Source: 13-2-20CM-66-19 sp036273735
GTDB taxonomy: Bacteria > Pseudomonadota > Gammaproteobacteria > Steroidobacterales > Steroidobacteraceae
Assembly: GCA_036273735.1 (NCBI GenBank)
Contig: DASUHA010000053.1
Coordinates: 27,216-91,215, forward strand
Reading direction: 5' to 3'
Length of the DNA stretch: 64,000 nucleotides
Part shown: one piece after another, positions 16,733 to 25,146 of the stretch
Layout of the letters: each line of letters begins with the position of its first letter
Position numbering within the stretch: the stretch's first letter is position 1
Program-made: the position numbers and the translations under genes
The notes under the pieces: model-generated
Told to the model about the DNA's origin: nothing
The model's input: only the letters and a program-made list of their open reading frames with translations
Databases searched by the model: none

Positions 16733-17983
16733 GTGAGCCCTGAGCGCACGGAACCCTCATCGCCGCAAGGAACGCCCCAGGAAACCGCAGGACAGCGGGA
16801 GCGACGGCCAGGCAGATCAGCCTGGTCGCGCCGTTTCCCGTGGATATTCGGCATCGCAGCCGTGGTCGTGGGCGTCGCGGCATTGGGATACTACTTCCTC
16901 TATGCGCAGTACTACATTGACACCAAGGATGCCTACGTACAGGGAGATCTGATCCGCGTTGCGCCGCAAGTGAGCGGCACGGTGACCGAGATTGCCGCGG
17001 ATGAGACGCAGTACGTGCGGCAGGGAGCCTCTGTGGTACGACTGGACCCGACCGATAGCGATGTGGCTCTGGCGCGAGCGGAGGCGAGCCTGGCGCAGAC
17101 GGTACGGGACGTGGCCCATTTGTTCGATATGGAACGCCAGGCGCAGGCCGCCGTCGCCAGCCAGGAAGCCCAGGAGAAGCTTGCTGCGCGCACGCTGCGC
17201 CGCGACCGCAGCATCGCCAGTGCCGGTGCAATATCACGACAGCGCATCGACCAGGATCAGACTGCCGACCGCAACCTGCAGGCGGCGCTCAGAGAAGCGC
17301 GTGCACAGCTGGCTTCCGCTCGTTCCTCGGTCTCGGGAACCGACCCGACGACGCATCCGCAGGTGCTGCTGGCCGAAGCCAACCTGCGCGCCGCCTGGCT
17401 GGCGCGGCAGCGCACGGCTGTCCTGGCTCCCGTGTCAGGATACATCGTGCGACGAACGGTGCAGCTCGGCGAGCAGGTCGGCCCCGGCACGGAGATGCTC
17501 GCCATCGCTCCACTCGAGAGCGTCTGGGTCGATGCCAACTTCAAGGAGACTCAGCTTTCCAAGCTGCGCATCGGCCAACCGGTGTCATTGACTGCCGACC
17601 TCTACGGCAGGCGGTACCGCTTCCATGGGAAGGTGCTCGGTCTTGCGGGCGGGACGGGTGAGGCGCTCGCGGTCCTCCCGCCCGAGAACGCCAGCGGCAA
17701 TTGGATCAAGATCGTGCAACGCCTGCCCGTGCGGATCGGGCTCGACCCGCGTGAGCTTCGCGATCGCCCGCTCTTTCTCGGGCTTTCGATGGACGTGGAT
17801 GTCGACGTTCACGACAGGAACGGTGCATCGCTCACCCAGACACCCGCCTGGCCGGCAGCGCTACGCACCAATGTCTACGCATCGCGGGACGCCGGCGTGA
17901 CCCCATTGATCCACCGCATCGTGAGTCAGAACCTGGGGCAATCGCCTCCAGCCGCACCACGGACCGCCCGGGCCATACCATGA
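16733..17983 (+). CDS. emrA: EmrA/HlyD-family membrane fusion protein
   Basis: A 416-residue periplasmic adaptor with one N-terminal TM helix (about 36-56, FPWIFGIAAVVVGVAALGYYFLY), then DTKDAYVQGDLIRVAPQVSGTVTEI (first lipoyl half), an alpha-helical hairpin (about 95-225) and APVSGYIVRRTVQLGEQVGPGTEML (second lipoyl half), ending in a beta-barrel domain. It starts with GTG, preceded by AGGA. It links the inner-membrane pump encoded next to an outer-membrane channel not present here. The symbol reflects family resemblance only. Confidence 0.85.
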   Translation: MSPERTEPSSPQGTPQETAGQRERRPGRSAWSRRFPWIFGIAAVVVGVAALGYYFLYAQYYIDTKDAYVQGDLIRVAPQVSGTVTEIAADETQYVRQGASVVRLDPTDSDVALARAEASLAQTVRDVAHLFDMERQAQAAVASQEAQEKLAARTLRRDRSIASAGAISRQRIDQDQTADRNLQAALREARAQLASARSSVSGTDPTTHPQVLLAEANLRAAWLARQRTAVLAPVSGYIVRRTVQLGEQVGPGTEMLAIAPLESVWVDANFKETQLSKLRIGQPVSLTADLYGRRYRFHGKVLGLAGGTGEALAVLPPENASGNWIKIVQRLPVRIGLDPRELRDRPLFLGLSMDVDVDVHDRNGASLTQTPAWPAALRTNVYASRDAGVTPLIHRIVSQNLGQSPPAAPRTARAIP

Positions 17984-19527
17984 GTGCTGCTTGGCCGGCG
18001 GCCCGCGCGGGGGTTCACCCGTGGCTGGTCGCCCCGGTGGTCGCACTGGCGGCCTTCATGGAGGTTCTGGACATCTCCGTAGCCAACGTCGCGCTGCCGC
18101 ACATCGCCGGCGATCTCTCGGTGAGCCGCGATGAGTCGACCTGGATCCTCACGAGCTATCTCGTGGCCAACGCCATCATCATGCCGATCACCGGCTGGCT
18201 CGCAGCCCGCTTCGGGCGGAAACGTCTCTTCCTGACCTGCATCGCCGCCTTCACGATCGTGTCGCTTCTTTGTGGGCTTGCTCCCAGCCTGCCGGCGCTC
18301 GTCATCCTGCGGGCACTGCAGGGCGCCGCCGGCGGTGGTCTCCAGCCGACGGGCCAGGCAATCCTCAACGATGCGTTCCCGCGCGAGAAGCAGGGTATGG
18401 CGACGGCCGTTTACGGCGTCGCCGTAGTGATGGCCCCGGCGATAGGTCCGTCGCTCGGCGGCTGGATCACCGACAACTATGACTGGCGATGGGTGTTCCT
18501 GATCAACGTGCCGGTAGGTGCGCTGCTCCTTTTCCTGATCGGCGCCCTGGTGAAGACACCGAATGAGGCGCCAAGCGCACAGCGCAGCGGCGTCGACTGG
18601 ACCGGCTTCTGGCTCGTAGCCGCCTCGCTCGGCTGCCTGCAGATCGCGCTCGATCGCGGACAGGAATATGACTGGTTCGCCTCCGGGATGATCACGACGC
18701 TGTGCGTGGTCTCGGCGATCTCATTCGTGTTCCTGATCTGGTGGGAGCTGCAACACGCAAGTCCCATGGTGAATCTGCGCCTGCTCAAGCGACGGAATTT
18801 CGCCGTCTCGTTCTTCCTCATGTTCATGCTGGGCTTCATGATCTTCGGCACCACCTATCTACTGCCCGCATTCGCCCAGTACGTCATGGGATATCAGGCA
18901 ACGCAGGCCGGAGAGTTGCTCATGCCCGGCGGGCTGCTGCTCATGGCTCTTTTCCCCTTCGTCGGCCGCATTCTCAATCGGGTAGACCTGCGGCTGCTGA
19001 TCGGCATCGGCATCGTGCTCGCAGCCATGGCTCTCCTCTGGATGACGAACTTCTATGAGGGCGTCTCGTTCGGCACTGTGGCACTGGGGCGCGTCTACCA
19101 ATACGTGGGGCTTGCCTTCCTCTTCCTCCCGATCAACGCGCTCGGTTTCGGGGACATCCCTGCGGGCCAAACCAACTACGGCTCGGCGCTGATAAACCTC
19201 GCGAGAAACTTCGGAGGCAGCGTCGGTGTCGCGTTCACCTCCACACTGGTGACGCGGCGCATGCAGTTCCATCAAAGCCATCTGGTCGGACACCTGCAGC
19301 CGCTCGATCCCGCCTATCCCGGGTTCCTCAGGCAACTGGGGCAGGCCACACATGCGGCGCCAGGAAGCGCTGCGACCCTGGCGCACGTCTCGCAAATCGT
19401 CCAGCAGCAGGCCTCCCTCCTGAGCTACCTCGACGGATTCAAGGCGCTGGCCGTGGCCTTCCTGCTGTTGCTGCCGGTGTTGTTTCTGGCACGACCGGGC
19501 ACGGCCGCCGCGCGCGCGCCCACTTGA
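17980..19527 (+). CDS. emrB: EmrB-type MFS multidrug efflux transporter (DHA2 family)
   Basis: A 515-residue, 14-helix DHA2 transporter: LDISVANVALPHIAGDLSVSRDESTWILTSYLVANAIIMPITGWLAARFGRK holds the MFS motif A, and GVAVVMAPAIGPSLGGWITDNYDWRWVFLINVPVG is the antiporter motif C region typical of EmrB. It exports drugs or toxic organics in exchange for protons. ATG overlaps the emrA stop by 4 bp, so the pair is translationally coupled. Substrate is unknown. Confidence 0.88.
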   Translation: MSAAWPAARAGVHPWLVAPVVALAAFMEVLDISVANVALPHIAGDLSVSRDESTWILTSYLVANAIIMPITGWLAARFGRKRLFLTCIAAFTIVSLLCGLAPSLPALVILRALQGAAGGGLQPTGQAILNDAFPREKQGMATAVYGVAVVMAPAIGPSLGGWITDNYDWRWVFLINVPVGALLLFLIGALVKTPNEAPSAQRSGVDWTGFWLVAASLGCLQIALDRGQEYDWFASGMITTLCVVSAISFVFLIWWELQHASPMVNLRLLKRRNFAVSFFLMFMLGFMIFGTTYLLPAFAQYVMGYQATQAGELLMPGGLLLMALFPFVGRILNRVDLRLLIGIGIVLAAMALLWMTNFYEGVSFGTVALGRVYQYVGLAFLFLPINALGFGDIPAGQTNYGSALINLARNFGGSVGVAFTSTLVTRRMQFHQSHLVGHLQPLDPAYPGFLRQLGQATHAAPGSAATLAHVSQIVQQQASLLSYLDGFKALAVAFLLLLPVLFLARPGTAAARAPT

Positions 19528-19563
19528 GACACCTCAGGCGCCGACCGGCACTGCAGGCCCATC

Positions 19564-19971
19564 TCACCATACGGTAACCAGTACCCGTCTCTCGTGCGGC
19601 TCGTTGCGGTGCTCCCACAGGTAAATCCCCTGCCATCGGCCGAGCTGCAGATCACCGCCGGCGACCGGAATCACGATCGAGCTCTGGGTCAGCGTGGTCC
19701 GGATGTGCGCCGGCATGTCGTCAGGCCCTTCCGCATCATGCTCGTACCGTGGATCACCGTCAGGGACGAGGCGGCTCATGAAGGCCTCGAGATCACGCCG
19801 GACGCTCGAGTCCCAGTTCTCCCCTGCGAGGAGCGAGGCGCTCGTGTGCGGCACAAAGACGTTGCAGACACCGTCCGTCACACCGCTATCGCGCGCAATG
19901 GACGCCAAATCCTTCGTGAGCTCTATGAAGCCCCGGCCCGGTGTACGTACCGTGAGCTCTCGTCTATGCAT
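19564..19971 (-). CDS. yjbQ: YjbQ/UPF0047 family protein
   Basis: A 135-residue protein of the UPF0047 fold: GFIELTKDLASIARDSGVTDGVCNVFVPHTSASLLAGENWDSSVRRDL, then PDGDPRYEHDAEGPDDMPAHIRTTLTQSSIVIPVAGGDLQLGRWQGIYLWEHRNEPHERRVLVTV. E. coli YjbQ has reported thiamine-phosphate synthase side activity, but the physiological role is unclear. ATG 19971 is preceded by GGAGGT with ideal spacing, which decides the start over the frame open to 20067. It is divergent from the SDR gene. Confidence 0.88.
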   Translation of the reverse strand: MHRRELTVRTPGRGFIELTKDLASIARDSGVTDGVCNVFVPHTSASLLAGENWDSSVRRDLEAFMSRLVPDGDPRYEHDAEGPDDMPAHIRTTLTQSSIVIPVAGGDLQLGRWQGIYLWEHRNEPHERRVLVTVW

Positions 19972-19991
19972 TTGCGCACCTCCGCAGGCCC

Positions 19992-19997
19992 TATAAT
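19992..19997 (+). promoter_or_regulatory. Consensus -10 TATAAT upstream of the SDR gene
   Basis: A perfect TATAAT lies about 33 bp ahead of the GTG start at 20030. The best -35 candidate (TTGCGC at 19972) is only 14 bp away, shorter than normal, so the promoter may be activator-dependent or the -10 fortuitous. Confidence 0.4.
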
Positions 19998-20029
19998 ACC
20001 GCCTGCAATCCGCAACACAGAGGCTCTCC

Positions 20030-20788
20030 GTGCAAATCAGCCTGAGCAACACGACCGTGCTCGTCACCGGCGCCAGCCGGGGGATTGGCGCGGCGGTCGC
20101 CCTCGCAATGGGGAAGGCAGGCGCAACGGTCGCGATTCACTACCGCGACCAGCAGCAGCGGGCAGAAGCACTGGCGGCAAGAATCGGCGCCTCCGCGGTG
20201 ATCTTCCAGGCTGATCTGTCCAACATCGACGAGTGCGCAGCGCTTTGGAACGCCGTGGTCGCGCGGTTCGGACGCATCGACACGCTGGTCAACAACGCCG
20301 GGATTGCCATATCGTCCCCGCTGGATCTTGCAGGCCAGGAATGGGTGAGGGGCTGGGACACGACGATGGCAGTCAACCTTCGGGCGCCGGCCATCCTCTC
20401 CAGGCTCGCGATCGGGCACTTCGTGGAGACAGGCGGCGGCCGCATCATCAACATCTCATCCCGTGCGGCTTTCCGCGGCGACCAGCCTGCCTATCTCGCA
20501 TATGCAGCATCCAAGGGAGGCCTGGTCGCTCTGACCCGCTCCATCGCCAGGGGATTCGGCAAAGCAGGTATCCTGGCCTTCAATGTGGCGCCCGGCTTCA
20601 CGCGGACCGAGATGGCACAGGATTTTCTGGATCAGTACGGAGAGGACTACGCCACCCACGACATCGCTCTGAAGCGTCTGACGGAGCCCGAAGACATCGC
20701 TCCGTTCGTCGTATTCCTGGCAAGCGGTCTCGGCGATCATTCGACCGGCTGTACGATCGATATCAACGCCGCATCGTACGTCCACTGA
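20030..20788 (+). CDS. SDR-family NAD(P)-dependent oxidoreductase
   Basis: A 252-residue classical short-chain dehydrogenase. The nucleotide motif is TGASRGIG (13-20), NNAG is at 88-91, and the catalytic residues are Ser143/144, Tyr158 and Lys162 (YAASK). FabG-like length and layout; the substrate is not predictable. It starts with GTG, with AGAGG nine bases upstream, and converges on the chemoreceptor gene with a 2-bp gap. Confidence 0.85.
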   Translation: MQISLSNTTVLVTGASRGIGAAVALAMGKAGATVAIHYRDQQQRAEALAARIGASAVIFQADLSNIDECAALWNAVVARFGRIDTLVNNAGIAISSPLDLAGQEWVRGWDTTMAVNLRAPAILSRLAIGHFVETGGGRIINISSRAAFRGDQPAYLAYAASKGGLVALTRSIARGFGKAGILAFNVAPGFTRTEMAQDFLDQYGEDYATHDIALKRLTEPEDIAPFVVFLASGLGDHSTGCTIDINAASYVH

Positions 20789-20790
20789 CC

Positions 20791-22398
20791 TCAGCGGCGC
20801 CGGCTCAGGCGCGCGTGCATATCACCGCCGCCGGGTTGCACGGCAGCGGGAACACCGGTCGACAACTGCAGCCGGTAGTGCCCCATCATTTGCATCAGGC
20901 TCATCGCCTGCTCCTTGAGCGCCTGCGCCGCCGCGGTAGCCTCCTCGACCAGCGCCGCATTCTGCCGCGTCATTCCATCCATCGAGGTCACGGCGCGGTT
21001 CACCTGTTCGATTCCCGAGGCCTGCTCGCGGCTCGAGTCCGCTATCTCCGCCATGACGTCCGTCACCTTCTTCACCCGGGTCACGATCTCGCCCAGCACC
21101 TTGCCCGATTCGTCGACCAGCTTGGTTCCCTCGCTCACCTTGCCCACCGAATCCTGAATGAGCGCCTTGATCTCCTTGGCCGCCCCGGCGCTTCTCGATG
21201 CGAGATTGCGCACTTCGGATGCCACCACCGCGAAGCCTCTGCCCTGCTCCCCGGCTCGTGCCGCCTCCACCGCCGCGTTCAACGCCAGGAGGTTCGTCTG
21301 GAATGCGATCTCATCGATCACTCCGATGATCTCCGCGATCTTGCTGCTCGCGGCGCTGATCTCGCTCATCGCCGCAACGGCGGAGCCGACGACACTGCCG
21401 CCACGCTCGGCGTGCTCCTGCGCGGCCACGGCCAGTTGGTTCGCCTGCACCGCGCTGTCCGCATTGTTCTTCACCCTCGCGGTCATCTGCTCCATCGAGG
21501 AGGTTGTCTGCACCAGGCTCGAGGCTTGCTCCTCGGTGAGCCTGCTCAAAGCGAGGTTGCCGCGCGAGATCTCCTCCGCCCCGGCCTGCACCGCGCGACA
21601 GGTCTGCGTGAGGCCGGCAACCACTTCCATCATGGCCTGGACAATGGAGTTGACCGAGCCGGCAAGCGCTTTGAACTCGCCGGATTTGTCGCTCACTCCC
21701 ATTCTCGAAGTCAGGTCGCCTTCGACGGCCCGACCCACGACCTGAACCGTCTCCGCCACCGTCCGCGAGACACAATCGATGAGCTCATTGACGCTCTGCG
21801 CGAGCAGGAGCAGATTGCCTGCCTTGCCGTGCATTGCGATACGCCGCTCGCTCGCACCGGCGAGAACTGCCTGGATGACCTCGCGAGACTCCCGTACCGC
21901 CCCATCGAGCGCGCGTGTCTCGAGGACACGCTGTGTGATGTCCCGGCCGATGCCCACGAGGCCGGTCACACGGCCACTCGCATCGCGCAGCGGCACCTTG
22001 GTCGTCTCCAGGTGCATGAGATGGCCCGCCGGGTCACGGCATTCCTCTTCGCGCGCCTGCAGCGGCGTGCCGGAGCGGATCACCGCCTGCTCATCCTCAT
22101 GGTAAAGCGTGGCCAGCTCTTTGGGATGAAAGTCGAAGTCGTTCTTGCCCAGGAGCTCTGCGGGCGTCTTCGCTCCCATGACGCGCGCCACGGCGAGGTT
22201 GGCGAGCAGGAACCGCCCCTGGACATCCTTCACGTAGATCAGGTCCGGGAGATTGTCGATGAGCGTTCTCAGCATCGCGCTCTCGGCGCTCGCGGCGAGC
22301 TCCCTGCCGGCCCGCCATTTGCGCGCGAGCAGATACGTCGCCGCACCGACGGCCGCGGCAAGAGTAACGATCGACGTATAAATCAGGTATGCAGTCAT
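20791..22398 (-). CDS. Methyl-accepting chemotaxis protein with PAS sensor
   Basis: A 535-residue chemoreceptor. One N-terminal TM helix (about 4-24) is followed by a PAS domain (about 42-158, with LPDLIYVKDVQGRFLLAN and GIGRDITQRV), a linker, and a methyl-accepting signalling domain. The hairpin tip is present as IIGVIDEIAFQTNLLALNAAVEAARAGEQGRGFAVVASEVRNLA. With no periplasmic domain it senses an internal cue, possibly redox or a small ligand through PAS. No che genes lie nearby. An inverted repeat covers its start codon. Confidence 0.9.
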   Translation of the reverse strand: MTAYLIYTSIVTLAAAVGAATYLLARKWRAGRELAASAESAMLRTLIDNLPDLIYVKDVQGRFLLANLAVARVMGAKTPAELLGKNDFDFHPKELATLYHEDEQAVIRSGTPLQAREEECRDPAGHLMHLETTKVPLRDASGRVTGLVGIGRDITQRVLETRALDGAVRESREVIQAVLAGASERRIAMHGKAGNLLLLAQSVNELIDCVSRTVAETVQVVGRAVEGDLTSRMGVSDKSGEFKALAGSVNSIVQAMMEVVAGLTQTCRAVQAGAEEISRGNLALSRLTEEQASSLVQTTSSMEQMTARVKNNADSAVQANQLAVAAQEHAERGGSVVGSAVAAMSEISAASSKIAEIIGVIDEIAFQTNLLALNAAVEAARAGEQGRGFAVVASEVRNLASRSAGAAKEIKALIQDSVGKVSEGTKLVDESGKVLGEIVTRVKKVTDVMAEIADSSREQASGIEQVNRAVTSMDGMTRQNAALVEEATAAAQALKEQAMSLMQMMGHYRLQLSTGVPAAVQPGGGDMHARLSRRR

Positions 22399-22438
22399 CG
22401 GGAATCCCCGACCCTAGTTCGGATCAAGGATTCCCGAT
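22397..22438. promoter_or_regulatory. 11-bp perfect inverted repeat over the chemoreceptor start site
   Basis: ATCGGGAATCC (22397-22407) and GGATTCCCGAT (22428-22438) are exact reverse complements with a 20-bp spacer. The repeat overlaps the ATG at 22398 and the GGGGA ribosome site. In the mRNA it could fold and hide both; as DNA it could be an operator. Symmetry is seen, mechanism inferred. Confidence 0.55.
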
Positions 22439-22619
22439 CCGTTACCGCAGCACCGAGACCGCTATCACGGGAGCGCGGAGCCGTTCCGTGATCCACGTCT
22501 AAGCCCGTGAGCCGAAGGGCCTGGGACCCAAGCCTCAGCTCCAGCTATCCCGCCCTCAGGCTCCCGGCCCGGAAGCCGAGCGGCCAGACTCGCGCCCGTG
22601 GGTCAACAGCCCGCCGGCA

Positions 22620-24191
22620 CTACCGTGCGGCGACCACCGCGACCGACATGGGTGGCAGACGAAACAACAGCGAGCCCCCCTTGCTCGTTCCCTTGAAGGG
22701 TGCCGGCTCGACGGCCTGCGGATGCTCGAATGTGTTGTGGGCATCCATGGCATCCGCCGTGAGAACCTCACCCGTCGCGGCGCGGGCATCGAGGCCATCG
22801 ATCCGCGTCGATACGTTGACCGCGTGGTGCGGATCGAGGTTCACGAGCGCCAGGTGGATCGTGCCGGCGGTGTCGCGCGCCGCCACTGCATCGGCGGCCG
22901 GCATTGAAATGGAGCCGTACCTATACGAAGGCGTGTGGATTTTGACAGGCAGATAGGTTGCGTCCTGGAACGGGACGTACATGCGAAAGACATAATAGGT
23001 CGGCGTCAGGATCATTTTGCCGCCCCGTGTCAGGATCATCGCCTGCAGCACGTTGATCATCTGCGCGATGTTGGCCATGCGCACACGATCAGCGTGACGC
23101 TGGAAAATATCGAGCGAGACCGCCGCGACCAGGGCATCGCGCAAGGAGTTCTGCTGATACAGGAACCCCGGATGCGAGCCGGGCTCCGAGTCGTACCACG
23201 TGCCCCACTCATCGACGAAAAGGGCGACGCGCTTCTGCGGATCGTACTTGTCCATGATGGCCGAGTGACGGGTGATGTACTCGTCGATCCGTTGAGCGGC
23301 AGCGAGCGTTGCTGCCCATTGATCCTCGCCGAATCCGGTGGCGGCGCCCTTGTGCTTCCAGTTGCCCGTCGGAATCGAATAGTAGTGCAGTGACAGCGCA
23401 TCCATCAGGTCGCCCGCCCGGGCCATCATGACGTCCGTCCAGTGATAGTCGTCATCGTGGGCGCCGCTCGCGACCACCTCGATCCCTTCGGGGGCATGGT
23501 CTCGCACGAACGTGGCGTAGCGGCGGAAGAGATCGGCATAGTATTCGGGCCTCATGTTGCCGCCGCAGCCCCAGGCTTCGTTGCCGATGCCGAAGTAAGG
23601 CAGGTGCCACGGACGGTCCCGTCCGTTTCGCCGCCGCAACTGCGCGAGGCTCCCTTGCGAGCCGGACGTGATGTACTCAGCCCAGTCCGCCATGTCCTGG
23701 GGCGGGGCCGAGCCGACGTCCCCGGTTACGTATGCATCGGCCCCGATCATCTCGGCGAAATCGAGGAACTCGTTCGTGCCGAAGGAGTTGGGCTCCATGA
23801 CGCCACCCCAATGCGTGTTGATGCGCACCGGGCGCCGGGCGCGCGGGCCGATTCCATCGCGCCAGTGATAGTCGTCGGCAAAGCAGCCGCCCGGCCAGCG
23901 GACCACCGGGACGTGGAGCGCCTTCAGCGCTGCCAGCACATCATTGCGGTAGCCCCGGGTGTTGGGAATCGGCGAGCCCTCCCCTACCCAGATGCCGCCG
24001 TAGACACCGCGCCCCAGGTGCTCGGCAAACTGGCCGAAGAGGTGGCGGTCGATCCTCGGTCCCGGTGCGTTGGCCTGCACGGTAATCGAGACATCAGGTG
24101 CGCGGGCAGCATTCGCCGGGACTGCCGCCAGCGCGGCGGCGAGGATCAGCGCCGGGGCGCAGAGCGTAGCGAGGCGACTGGCCTGACTCAT
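22620..24191 (-). CDS. GH51 alpha-L-arabinofuranosidase, exported
   Basis: A 523-residue enzyme with a signal peptide (to about residue 29) and a GH51 TIM barrel. Acid/base is E205 in GIGNEAWGCGG and nucleophile E328 in LFVDEWGTWY; VRWPGGCFADDYHWRDGIGP is a further family block. A C-terminal beta-sandwich follows. It cleaves terminal alpha-L-arabinofuranose from arabinoxylan, arabinan or arabinogalactan. The signal suggests periplasmic action; many GH51 enzymes are cytoplasmic. ATG 24191 begins the signal peptide. Its own promoter and a LacI-like operator lie upstream. Confidence 0.92.
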   Translation of the reverse strand: MSQASRLATLCAPALILAAALAAVPANAARAPDVSITVQANAPGPRIDRHLFGQFAEHLGRGVYGGIWVGEGSPIPNTRGYRNDVLAALKALHVPVVRWPGGCFADDYHWRDGIGPRARRPVRINTHWGGVMEPNSFGTNEFLDFAEMIGADAYVTGDVGSAPPQDMADWAEYITSGSQGSLAQLRRRNGRDRPWHLPYFGIGNEAWGCGGNMRPEYYADLFRRYATFVRDHAPEGIEVVASGAHDDDYHWTDVMMARAGDLMDALSLHYYSIPTGNWKHKGAATGFGEDQWAATLAAAQRIDEYITRHSAIMDKYDPQKRVALFVDEWGTWYDSEPGSHPGFLYQQNSLRDALVAAVSLDIFQRHADRVRMANIAQMINVLQAMILTRGGKMILTPTYYVFRMYVPFQDATYLPVKIHTPSYRYGSISMPAADAVAARDTAGTIHLALVNLDPHHAVNVSTRIDGLDARAATGEVLTADAMDAHNTFEHPQAVEPAPFKGTSKGGSLLFRLPPMSVAVVAAR

Positions 24192-24224
24192 GGGATTCTC
24201 ACTTTCGCGCCGGCGACGGCGTGA

Positions 24225-24238
24225 TGGTAACGCTACCG
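24225..24238. promoter_or_regulatory. LacI-type operator candidate ahead of the GH51 gene
   Basis: TGGTAACGCTACCG, a near-palindrome with GGTA/TACC arms, sits just downstream of the predicted transcription start of the GH51 gene. It is similar to the TGGTAGCGCTAACA box I recall for LacI-type control of xylan genes in xanthomonads. A repressor there would block transcription until sugar is present. No LacI gene lies in the window. Confidence 0.5.
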
Positions 24239-24247
24239 GCAAATGTC

Positions 24248-24276
24248 AGTATTGTCTTAGTTATTCGGAGTGTCAA
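24248..24276 (-). promoter_or_regulatory. Sigma-70-type promoter of the GH51 gene
   Basis: On the minus strand TTGACA (24276-24271) is followed after 17 bp by AATACT (24253-24248). Perfect -35, optimal spacing, 4 of 6 matches in the -10. It would start transcription near 24241, about 50 nt ahead of ATG 24191. Confidence 0.65.
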
Positions 24277-24289
24277 GAAGCGCCCGCGG

Positions 24290-24580
24290 CTATCGGCCGC
24301 CGTCGGCGAGAAGATCGTGATGCTCGGGGTGCCGCCGGATGTGGCTCGCCACGAACGAGCAGAGCGGCACCACCTTCTCGCCCCTCTCGCGCACCAGCCC
24401 GAGCGCACCCTCGACCAACCTCGAGCCGACACCGCCGCCGCGCAGCGCGGCAGGAACCTCCGCGTATGTCATGCTGACGATGTGGCCGTTGCGGCGGTAG
24501 TTGATGAACGCAAGGGCGCCTTCGACCTGCAGCTCATAGCGCTGGCGGGCGGGATCGTCACGGACGGTGTTGGTCATCAT
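24290..24580 (-). CDS. Small GNAT-like N-acetyltransferase (COG2388 type)
   Basis: A 96-residue protein matching the short single-domain GNAT family: YELQVEGALAFINYRRNGHIVSMTYAEVPAALRGGGVGSRLVEGALGLVRERGEKVVPLCSFVASHIRRHPE. The R-G-x-G-V-G-S loop binds acetyl-CoA and the C-terminal CSFVASHIRRHPEH is diagnostic. Acceptor substrate unknown. ATG 24580 is chosen because GGAGG lies eight bases upstream; the frame opens to 24595. It may share transcription with the gene at 24626. Confidence 0.85.
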   Translation of the reverse strand: MMTNTVRDDPARQRYELQVEGALAFINYRRNGHIVSMTYAEVPAALRGGGVGSRLVEGALGLVRERGEKVVPLCSFVASHIRRHPEHHDLLADGGR

Positions 24581-24625
24581 GCCTCGATCCTCCATTGGAG
24601 CAGCTCACGGCGGCGGCGACTCCCA

Positions 24626-25105
24626 TCAACGGCCGGCCTTGCGCTGACGGCGTCCCGGGAGCCTGCTTCGCAACTTCGGGGAGGAGCGCGACTTCGGGAT
24701 CTTCCCGATACGGGTGTCGCCTGCGCGGATGAGTCTGCACGCCCGCAACGCCGCGGCCTCGAAGTCCGGATCGTCGGCCGGCAGGAGCTGCCATTGCGTC
24801 GGCTTCCCGCCGAGCACCCGGATCGATCGCATCTGCGGGAATTCGCGCCGCAGGCTCTCGTGATGCTCCGCCGTGGTCGCCAGCCAAACGCCGTTGTCGG
24901 CCGGCGCGGCGCGTTTGTCCCGCAGTATCAGCACGATCTTCTCCTCCACGTACACCGCGAGGCAGCCGAACATGGGCCGCGTGGTCGGTGAGAGGGACGC
25001 GATCTCATCCAGCACGAACTCGTGCGGTATGGGCTTCGCCGGCCGGGCGGCCAGGATCGCATCATCCAATGGATGGCGGTCTTGCGGGCGATGTGCTTTG
25101 GGCAT
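24626..25105 (-). CDS. Hypothetical protein, distantly TfoX-N-like
   Basis: A 159-residue protein. The central part (PTTRPMFGCLAVYVEEKIVLILRDK, then VWLATTAEHHESLRREFPQMRSIRVLGGKPTQWQLLPADDPDFEAAALRACRLI) resembles the TfoX N-terminal/YjbR-like fold but is longer. The tail is strongly basic (SRSSPKLRSRLPGRRQRKAGR), which might bind nucleic acid. Conserved-looking but of unknown function. ATG 25105 diverges from the LysE-type exporter. Confidence 0.6.
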   Translation of the reverse strand: MPKAHRPQDRHPLDDAILAARPAKPIPHEFVLDEIASLSPTTRPMFGCLAVYVEEKIVLILRDKRAAPADNGVWLATTAEHHESLRREFPQMRSIRVLGGKPTQWQLLPADDPDFEAAALRACRLIRAGDTRIGKIPKSRSSPKLRSRLPGRRQRKAGR

Positions 25106-25146
25106 GCGGCTGATATCCTACTGACCCCGCGTCCCGCTCACCACCC

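Noticed and set aside
20233..22491. A 752-codon open frame on the plus strand
   Set aside because: It is antisense to the SDR and chemoreceptor genes, with Arg/His-rich shadow composition and no domain; high GC keeps such frames open.
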